Shown: positions 55,401-64,000 of the stretch, piece after piece
How the letters are laid out: each line of letters starts with the position of its first letter
Position numbering within the stretch: the stretch's first letter is position 1
Assembly: GCA_900074885.1 (NCBI GenBank)
Contig: FJUW01000046.1
Span: 783,645-847,644, forward strand
From: Rhynchosporium graminicola
Lineage: Eukaryota; Ascomycota; Leotiomycetes; Helotiales; Ploettnerulaceae
DNA length: 64,000 nucleotides
Reading direction: 5' to 3'
Program-made: the position numbers and the translations under genes
Notes under the pieces: generated by a model
The model's database searches: none
What the model saw: the letters and a program-made list of their open reading frames with translations, nothing else
What the model was told of the DNA's origin: nothing

Positions 55401-58306
55401 TCCGGCTAGGTCCCTGCTATAGACCCGGCGGTATCTAGAGGCCCTTTCTAGGATAAAGTACTAAATAACCTATAGAATATAATGATATAAGAGGATACGA
55501 TATATTAAACTATACTCTGCTTATTATAAGACGGAGCCCGATTATTCCTAAGCGAAATTAAGATTAAAATCTAAGTAAGCGACTATAATATTAATACGAA
55601 GGATCGCTTATATTACTAAGGAAAGCTATAGGTACCGGGCGCCTTAGCTATACTAGAGTCCGACTATAAAGCGATAGACCTCGAAACTCTTAGAAAAGAT
55701 ACTCTTAGAATAAGACTTATTTAGTCTATCTATAACTCGCTGGTCTATAGTTATTTAAGCCGGGACTCTATTATATTAATACTAGAATACTCCTTTTACT
55801 AGCTACTATAATCGAAATATATTAAGTAATTCCTAAGGAATTATAACTATTATAGAAGGAATAAGATATAGAGAGAATATAAGTAAGGGCTCCTAAAACT
55901 AGTTCCGGTACTTGACTAATTCTTCTAAGAGATCTCTATAGACTTTATAATTAACTTACTAAACTCCTAAGGTAACTATTATCTCTAGGTAATTAAAGAC
56001 TAGTTAAGTAAATAGATAGTCGTCAAAGCGATACCTAGTATAAAAGCAGAGGTGTACGCTAAAAGGTTTATAGAATACTAGGTAAGAAACTATAGGATAT
56101 TATAAGTGATTATAAGTAATAGAGATATACACTAGATAAGTATATTCTGGAAGACCTTTTATTACTTAATTAGTATATAATAGAGACTTAGCTTCGGATA
56201 CTACTTATAAACTAATAGAGGACTAGAAAAGCTAAATCAGGATATCTAAGCTTACTTACGAAACTTTATTAACTAGGAGTAGTCCGACTAGAAGAAGTAG
56301 TTTCCTATTACTTAATTAGTATTAAATAGATATTATTACGCGGGCCTCAGGATAAGCTTATTCTTTATTATATATAAGTATAAAGTATTATTACCTATCT
56401 TATTAGAAGCGGAACCCGAATCTAACTTCTAGCTATTATCGAGCGAACGAGCGATAGTATTTATAGAGAAAATAAAGAAGATTACTAATATATACTAGTC
56501 GAATATAGTAGAGTCCGCTTAGAAATAAGAGGATAGCGCTAATAAGATAAGGACCCTAGCCCTAGTCTACCGAAAAGGAGATAAGGTATAGTTAGACTTA
56601 TATAACTATTATATAAACTAACTAAAAAAGAGCCTCGATATAAAGTATACTAAATAAGTAGTAGATAAAGTATTATCGCTAGTATCTATTTATTTATTAG
56701 GGATCCCTAGTACTATTTACCCGGTATTTTATACGAACTTATTATAACTAGCGAGCTATAATCTATTACCTAGATAGGAGACTGATAATAATTAACTAGA
56801 GCCCGAGCTATTTAAAACCTATAAGGAATAGTAAGTAAAAGAAATCCTTTATACTAAGAATAAGTCGAGAAGAAAAGGGAAAAGCAGAGAGGTACTAGTA
56901 AAATAAGCAGGTTACTATAAACCTATATAAGAACTTATTAAAAACTTATCAGATATAGCTACTATAGACAAGTTCGAAAGCAAGTATAGAGATATTAAAT
57001 ACTATAATAGACTTAGATAAGTATAAGAGAAAAAGAAGAGTAAGAGGGGATCTGATTAGTTTTAAGCTAGTTATAGGCGTTTATAAGAGGAGTTTAAATT
57101 TCTTTTATATTATTTTATTAATTCTAAAAAGTAATATAATTTAATGAATTTCCCTAGGACTCTATTCTAAAATAACCGGACTTATTTAGCGCGATAAGCA
57201 CTTAGAACTAGAGCGGGAGGGACTCTATTAGTACTATAATAGTTAGCGATAGAAAATAAGCGAATTATAGGAAACTTACGCTTAACCTTACTAAGTAATA
57301 ATATTAGTAACTGAATTAGTAACTTCGATAGTAATAGAGCTAAAATAAGTAGTTAGTAATAAAAAATAAGTAGAGTCTAAAGATAAGTATAAGGAGAGAA
57401 GATTAGTAGCTTAGAGAGGCCTTAAAGCTTTCTAGGCCTTAAGGACCTTACTAAGGTCGCGATAAGTATTAGTACTAAATAGGCGTTTAGTAACGAAAAA
57501 TAAGCAGAATCTAATAACTTACGCAGGATCTCCGTTAGTAGCGCGAGTCTAGATAGTATAAGTAATATACGCTATTTAAGGACGAAGTAGTTAGCGACGT
57601 TTTTCGAGCGGATTCCGGGATAAACTTATAAGTTTTTATAGTTTTTGCGCTAACGGGAACAGGTAATATAAGCGCGGGAATAAGTAGACTATATAAGTTA
57701 GCGAATACTAGGGAAAATCAAGCGGAATCCGACTTATATTCTAGTTAATATAGTCAATCTCGGCGAGAGTATAAGTAGAGTAGTAAATAATAGAAGCTAT
57801 CTGACTCCGATTAGTATTAAGCAGGACCCGGTACTTTTAGAAAAGAAGTAGGTAAGAGGAAGGGGTAATTAATACTAAAAGATTCTATTAACTTACGTTC
57901 AGTAATAGTTAATTAAAAGAAAGGAATTAGTTTATAAGGTAATAGAGAGAGAGATATATATATAGTTAGCAGAGGCGATTAGTAAATTCAATAATAATAG
58001 GAAAGAAAGAAATAATAAAGAAGAAGGGATATATCTAGCCTTACTATTATTATTAGCTAAAAGTAAATAAAAGAGGTATATAAATAAATAACCAGGAGCC
58101 GCATATAGCCTTACTATTACTATAAGCTATTTCTTCAGTATAGCTTTACTATTATTAGAGGACGCTTTTAGCCTTAGTTATTAACTTTTAAGCGAAATAA
58201 GTATAGCGCTAAGATAATCTTATAATAAAGAGGTCGTAAACTAAAGAAAACCCGACGGGCTACGACTGATCTAGGGCGCGGAGCGAGGAAGAGGGAGGGG
58301 GGGTAA

Positions 58307-58474
58307 TATAAGGGGCGAGCCCTAGGATTAAGCATCGGCGTCGCTGGTGCTTACTAAGCCTAGCGGCACCCGCATATTTTCCTTCGGAGCTAGACTAGAA
58401 CCTGACTCTCTCTTATATCGAACTTCTTAAATACTACACTTAAACATCTGCGTACGCGTTGCTCTCCCGTGACA
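58307..58474 (+). repeat. Right LTR of the Gypsy element
   Basis: 168 bp, starting TATAAGGGGCGAGCCC (the TG end mutated to TA) and ending in CCCGTGACA, so it keeps the terminal CA lost in the left copy. Confidence 0.92.
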
Positions 58475-58494
58475 ATAGTATGCGAAATAATTAA

Positions 58495-58530
58495 ATTAAA
58501 TTAAATTAAGTCGACTTAATTTAATTTAAT
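58495..58530. repeat. Perfect 36-bp palindrome centred on GTCGAC
   Basis: Two 18-nt arms made of AATTT/AAATT units meet at GTCGAC. More TTAAT-rich sequence follows to about 58610. It lies 20 bp outside the right LTR and could form a cruciform. Confidence 0.9.
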
Positions 58531-59092
58531 CAACGGATTTTCATACTTAATTTAATTTAATCTAATTCTAATTCATTTAATTAATTAAAAATTAATTAAC
58601 TCTTATGAATCTCGCCTAGTACTAATCAAGCTTAGATTTTCGCTTAAGGTTCTATTTCAAGCCTAGTCGCCTTCGCCACCTAAATAAAGATAGTAAGTAT
58701 TCTAGAAGTAGTAATAACTAGAACCTATAACTAGAAATCAGGTTTCTATTAGTAATACTAGCTTAAGAACTATAGATTATTAATTATGTAATCTAGAAAG
58801 TACTAGAAAGTACCAGGGCTTGATTTATAATCGAAGAATTCTAGGAAATTCTAGGAAATTCTATCGATTTCTAATTATTATAAACTAACGAATCTCTTAG
58901 TAATAAGCTTAGAAATCGAAACCTAAATAGATTCTTCTAGAAACTATATGATTTCTATATAAGGAACCTTTCCTCGCTTCGCAGAATCGGAATATCTTCT
59001 TTAGATTATCGATTATATCTATTACTCTTATACTTATTATATTATCTACTCTATATATCGATATATATATATATATCTTATATATATTCAAG

Positions 59093-61260
59093 ATGTCTTC
59101 TATCTCTACTTCCGGTTACAAAACGAATATTGCCTTAAATAGAGCACAAAACGAGCCCGATTTCGAGATCGATCCCGATAAACTTCCTATTATCTTTAAA
59201 AAGGGCCTCTTTTCTAAGACTTTAGAGCCTCCTAGTAAGGACCCTACAGCACCTCGACTAGTGACCGTAAAGTGCTTTTATAAAGGCTGCTCGTAAGTTA
59301 CTATATCCTCTCTCTCTCTCCTCTTTTATATATATATAAACTAATAATTTACTATATAGGAAAGTCTTTCGAGGTCAAAGAGTTAATCATACTATAATTA
59401 ATTATATTACTCATTATAAGTATAATCATAGGGCCTTTAATATTCAAAGGGTCTTGATAAGTTTAGAAGAAGATTCTAGTAAGCTATTCTAATTTTATAT
59501 ATAATAGACTAAGATTAACTAATTATTATTAGATACTTCCGATTTTGAAGAGACTTTTAGTTAAGGAAGTAGTAGTAGTCAAGCTACTATAACTCAGGCT
59601 TTTAGATCTTTAAGAGGTACTAAGAGGCCTGCCTCGCCAATTAAAGAGCCTTTTAGCTCAAAAAAATATAAGTCGCTATTAATACGATTTATTATTGAAA
59701 ATAATCTATCTTTTAGAAGTATTTCAAGTACTTCTTTTAAAGAGTTAACTTTATATTTAAAGAAGTAAGTATTTACTATTTATATTAGTAATAGTCGTTT
59801 ACTAATCTTATAATAGGCAATCTCCTCTTCTTTATAATAAGATACTTCACGAATACTTAAAAAGTATCTATAAGGAGAGAAAAGAGATAATTCAAGGAGA
59901 ATTAGACCTTAATATAAAAGAAAAGGGCTATTTTTCCTTAAATCTAGACGCGTGGACTGCTATAAATCAAGACTCGTACCTAGGGATTACTATATAAGTT
60001 TCCTTATTAATTTCAATAAGTATTATACTAATTAATACTATAGTTATTATATTAATAGTAGCCTTAAGCTCAAGTCATACGCTATTAGTATAGCTTATTT
60101 AAGCGAGCCTCACTCTGGAAAATATATGTTTCAGGTTTTATCTAAAGCCTTAGAAGATTGGAAAATTCAAGATAATATTATAAGGTATTATTATAACCCC
60201 TTCTACTTTATAAGATATAGTAGACTAATTACTTATAGTATTACTCGAGATAACGCTAGCTCAAATGATACTCTTATCGAAGCTTTTATTAAAGACTACG
60301 ATATAAAGGGAATAAAATTTCAAGGAGATATAACGTGTCTAGCTCATGTACTGAATCTTGTCGTTCAAGATATATTAAAGAATATTATTAAAGACGCTTA
60401 TAGCGAGCTTGACGATAGAGACGATATATCTAATATCGAGAATAATAGAGAGGGGGATTTGCATAATAGTAAGTTATATCTATAGTTATTAATTATTATA
60501 ATATATACTAATTATAATAGATACTTCTCTGTGGAAAAAGATTCGGACTATTATACTAGGCCTTAAATATTCAAAAGAGAATAATAGAGCCTTAAAAAGG
60601 CATATAGAGGCCTTAGAGATTCAAAATCCGTGCTTTCCGCAACTAGGTAAGTTATTATTCTATTAATTATATAAATATATATACTAATATAAATTAAATT
60701 ATAGATCAAAAGACAAGATAGTCTTCTACAGCTAATATGCTTAAGAATTTCCTTAATATATAGCCTGCTATATCAGCAGTTATATCTAGTTATGATAGTA
60801 GATCGTTTAAGAAGTATAAAAATATATTACTTCTTAACGAAGGAGAATTAGAGTATATACAGAAGTACTTACGAATCTTCGATATATTTATTAAAACTAC
60901 GACGTAATTGCAAGCCGAAAAATACCCGACTATATATTATCTAGTCCCTGAAGTATATAAGATATATACTAGACTAGAGACTATTAGAGACGAATTTAAT
61001 ATAGTAAGTTATTCCTTTATCATATGACTTAGAATACTAATACTTACTTATAGGAACCCTTTACCTCTGCGATTAATAAGGGAATCGGTAAACTTCGGAA
61101 GTATTATCCGAAATCAGGTATTACCGAGTATAATAAAGCTTTATATACAGGCTTAGTACTCGATCCTCGAATTAAAGTAGACGGATTAAGTCTATTAGGA
61201 CTTAGTAACGGAATTATAAGCGATATTAAGCGAAAGCTACAAGAAGAATATAACTTATAA
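59093..61260 (+). mobile_element. hAT-like transposase relic
   Basis: ATG 59093 opens a 67-codon frame ending in a BED-finger start (VKCFYKGCS). A probable intron follows from GTAAGTTAC at 59294 to TATAG near 59359. The finger then completes with THYKYNH, giving a C-x4-C...H-x5-H arrangement. Further right the transposase core is readable: LDAWTAINQDSYLGI, SITRDNASSN, DITCLAHVLNLVVQDILK (about 60340-60390). The C-terminal dimerisation-side stretches are RKYYPKSGITEYNKALYTG and LDPRIKVDGLS (to about 61200). Stops and small gaps interrupt it, so it is inactive. Damage is milder than in the Gypsy element: a 119-codon frame (60126-60485) survives. Terminal inverted repeats were not found by eye. 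Confidence 0.75.
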
Positions 61261-61350
61261 GTCTATTTATATCTATAAGATAAATTACAAGTAATACTAA
61301 TATAAATAGTCTAAAAGTTGAAGCGAATATAGACCTTCCTATACTTACTA

Positions 61351-61584
61351 TGTTACAGCAGAGGCACAGAGAGTAGATAACGAGTTATATTCGCCCTTAA
61401 GGGTGCGCTAAGTAAAGGGAAGAAAAGATAGAGAGGAGGTTTCTACTCTCGACTCTCTCTCTAGGTATAACCGTAAGATTATACTAACTAATCATCCTCT
61501 AGTACGCACTAACTATATCCCGCTAGCTCTACCTGCTATAATACCTAGGAGCCTGAGGCTATTATAGTATAGACTATAATACTA
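61351..61584 (-). repeat. Probable LTR of a second, reverse-oriented Gypsy-like element
   Basis: The segment starts TGTTACAGCAGAGG and is followed on the plus strand by a pyrimidine tract (cctcccccttct, 61585-61596), the complement of a polypurine tract. That places a 3' LTR of a minus-strand element here. The right end by the tract is approximate because the partner LTR lies outside the window. Confidence 0.55.
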
Positions 61585-64000
61585 CCTCCCCCTTCTAAGA
61601 AAAGCTTCGTCCTCGAAGCTTGAAAAATCCGATAAAAATACTATTTCTCTTCCTCTCTCTTAAAGAACTATATACGAGTAGTAGCTATTATAAGTATATC
61701 GTCCTCTAATTTGCTATAGTTATTAATACTATTATTATACGCCTCTAGCTACTTCGGGAGGAGTCGTAGTAGTCCTTTTACTACTAGATATCGCAGGTAG
61801 AAACGCTTAAGTAAGTAAGGGGCTATTATAGCGTCTAAGTAAAAGTACTATTCGAGATCGTTATTAGCTCCTATCTACTTGATTTAGTACTATAAGGTAC
61901 TATAAGAGACTCTTAAGCTTAAGATAGTTTCGATCTCCTACTTATCTTACTCCGGAAGCAGCTGAATTAGTACTAGTACTTATCGTACCTATCTTAGTAG
62001 TAGGTTTTCAGTATACTTATATAGTAAGTATAAGTAGAAAATAGGATAGATTTACTATTCCTCTAGTAGCTCGAGCTTCTAACTCTCCCTTACCTTTTCT
62101 AACACTTCTACTTGTCTATACTACTTATTAGAGAGCTTTTTAGAAAGTCTATCTATCTTCTAATTTACTATAGAAACTATAACCTTATCTCTAACGTTCT
62201 AATCTACCTCGCGGCGACTATAATTAGCTAAGCGCTCTATTTTATCCTATTAACTCTTAAGTAAGGATTTAGCGAATTCTATAGTAGCTATTATCTGAGT
62301 AGCTATACGAAGAGCGTCCTCTCGATTAACGGCCTTAGTAGCAGTTACTAGAGGTATTAGATTAACGAGGTCCTAAGAGGTTCTTATTTTATAGCTATTA
62401 AGTAGCTAAAATAGAGATATATTACTAAGTAACTCGTAAGGAAGTATAAGCTACGCGATATCTATTACTAGGAGTAGTAAGCTCTAGTTATCTTAATAGT
62501 AAGTATAAAAGGGATATAGTCTTTACTTAATCTACTAGTTTATAATCTTAATCTAGCTATCGATATTCAGGTTATATATAGTAGTTAGCTTAACTTTAAT
62601 ACTAAGGATATAGTAATACTAATTCTAGAAGCTCGAAATAAAATATAGTCTAAGATCCGAAACGATCGAATAAAATATACAAAAGTAATAGCTCTAATAG
62701 ATAGTAAAGAGCTTAGCTATCTATCTAGCTATAATCGTTTTATAATAAGGAATAGATACTAGTTTCTTTAATAATCTATTTATAATTACGAATATAGTAT
62801 CGAAGCTACTCTTATCTAATAGTAACTTAGTGAAATCTATTATCAGGTACTAGTAAAGTCGTACTAAGATTAGTAAGAGATAAAGGAACATAAGGGTCTT
62901 ATCTCTTTTAACATTTATCTATATATAGCTATAATTTAAAATATAGAATATAATATCCGCTATTATACACCTCTAGTAGTAGCTGAAACTAAGAAGTAGA
63001 TTAACTTTCGTATTCATAGTATATACTACTTATAATTACATATAAATATAGCGAATAAGTACTATTCGTAGCTCTAGAGGCTTAGTAGGGACTTCTAAAC
63101 GCCCTTAAAAGAAGAGCTTTCCGCGGACTAACTAATAATCAGGATACTTCTATCTTGCCTCCTCCCGAAGAAGTCCTAGCTCTAGAGACTCCTTATTAGC
63201 TAAAAAGACTTAGTCGATAATATTATAGTTCTCGATATCGTAAGTAACTATAGTAGTAATATCAGGAGCTTCCCTTATAAGGAACTCTTCGTTTTTACTT
63301 ATAAGTAATTCTACTAGTAAGCTAGAGTTATAGGTTTTAGCTTATAGGAAAGTCTTAGGAGTTCCTATCAGGGAAAGCTCGTAATAGAACTTAGTAATTA
63401 TAAGTAAGTCCTAGAGGTCTTAAAGTACTTTATTACTGATCTTATTATTTAGAGATAGCTATTAGTTCCGAAGTGCGCGCTTTCTAGCTTCTAGCAGAAA
63501 GAGGTCCTAATTATAGCGTAATAGTATATTAGCTAGAGTATTTATAATCTCTATTCGGTATATAATCTTAAGATAGAATTAAGTAAAGAATTTAGCTTAT
63601 CTCGCTTACTATACGTTAAGGTCTTTTATTATTATAAAGTACTCTAAGGTATAGTAATCTATATAAATATAGACTATCTTCTATATACTTAGCAGCTTAG
63701 GCTTATACTATTAAAAGGAATAGAAGATCGCTAAAAGCTCTTTATCGTATGTTAGGTAATTTAGCTCCGTATCGATTATAGTCTTTAAGAAGAAACTGAC
63801 TAGATAAAATATACTATTATCTTAAAGTTATAAGAGTACGCTAGCTACTACTCTATTAGAAGAGTTAGTTTCAAGTCTAGTTTCCTTAAAGGGATTATAG
63901 TAATATAGAATCGGGGCCGACTAGAGAGCTTAATAGAAGCGCTCCTAAGCTTCCTAATACTTGTTTCTAAAGCGAAAAGGGATATCTTTCCTAGTAAAGA
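61585..64000 (-). mobile_element. 3' part of a second Gypsy-like retrotransposon, RIP-degraded, cut by the window end
   Basis: Read on the minus strand, the right end gives the RNase H part of a Ty3/Gypsy polyprotein in fragments: APILYYYNPFKETRLETNSS, LNYLTYDKELLAIFYSF and YFIIIKDLN (about 63600-63950). Downstream, toward 61600, should lie integrase and any chromodomain, but stops and transitions make it unreadable by eye. The reverse transcriptase, gag and 5' LTR lie beyond 64000. Confidence 0.7.

Larger units (their letters stand above)
51562..58474 (+). mobile_element. Complete Ty3/Gypsy LTR retrotransposon, RIP-inactivated
   Basis: Both ends are defined: LTRs of 168 bp at 51562-51729 and 58307-58474, flanked by ACAGT (51557-51561) and ATAGT (58475-58479), a 5-bp target duplication with one transition. 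A purine-rich tract (gaggaagagggagggggg, about 58283-58303) precedes the right LTR. Frames are full of TAA/TAG, yet the order is readable. The gag zinc knuckle lies near 52826. Reverse transcriptase lies around 53800-54450 ([49 protein letters not shown]). RNase H lies to about 54950 (KINYDIYNKEILVVISCLKF, FTLVYRSGSKAIIPDILSRKE). Integrase and its tail lie around 55700-56750. RT-RH before integrase is the Ty3/Gypsy order. No long open frame survives. Confidence 0.92.

Overview
The window is nuclear DNA from a filamentous ascomycete. Genes carry short GT-AG introns of about 45-130 nt with CTNAC-like branch sites. The families are typical of Pezizomycotina: a PTH11-like receptor with a CFEM-like head, a Zn2Cys6 regulator with a C-terminal fungal regulatory domain, and a PTS1-tagged acyl-CoA ligase. 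The last 13 kb is an AT-rich repeat block carrying the signature of repeat-induced point mutation (RIP). A leotiomycete is my best guess, but it is inference only. I found no tRNA, rRNA or CRISPR array.

Layout. 0.26-6.0 kb holds a zinc-finger protein and, on the minus strand, the mismatch-repair gene MSH3. 6.9-8.5 kb is a beta-lactamase-fold serine hydrolase broken by one in-frame TGA. 10.0-12.2 kb is an eight-exon PTH11-like receptor with a GC-AG intron, followed by a hypothetical minus-strand gene. 12.9-17.7 kb is gene-poor but has a striking cluster of a GGCGACG motif. 17.7-21.0 kb contains decayed pieces of a short-chain dehydrogenase and a polyketide synthase acyltransferase next to an intact peroxisomal acyl-CoA ligase. 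This looks like the remains of a secondary-metabolite cluster. 22.6-26.0 kb is a nine-exon Zn2Cys6 regulator. After an AT-rich gap come a protein with eight acidic IEMEM-like motifs (27.9 kb), a FAR-17a/AIG1-like membrane protein (29.0 kb), and a divergently transcribed WD40-cyclophilin (PPWD1-like, 30.1 kb). Two hypothetical proteins follow (32.8 and 35.3 kb).

From about 37 kb rightward genes are increasingly broken: a coiled-coil gene with an in-frame TAA, a neighbour with no usable in-frame ATG, a GT31-like glycosyltransferase lacking its catalytic middle, a frameshifted SET-domain gene, and a phosphate transporter with a series of single-base deletions. One small secreted cysteine-rich protein at 46.7 kb is intact.

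From about 50.7 kb to the end there is no intact gene. The block holds a complete but RIP-ruined Ty3/Gypsy element (168-bp LTRs, target-site duplication, 159-bp internal tandem repeat), a less damaged hAT-like transposase relic, and the 3' part of a second Gypsy-like element in reverse orientation that runs off the window.
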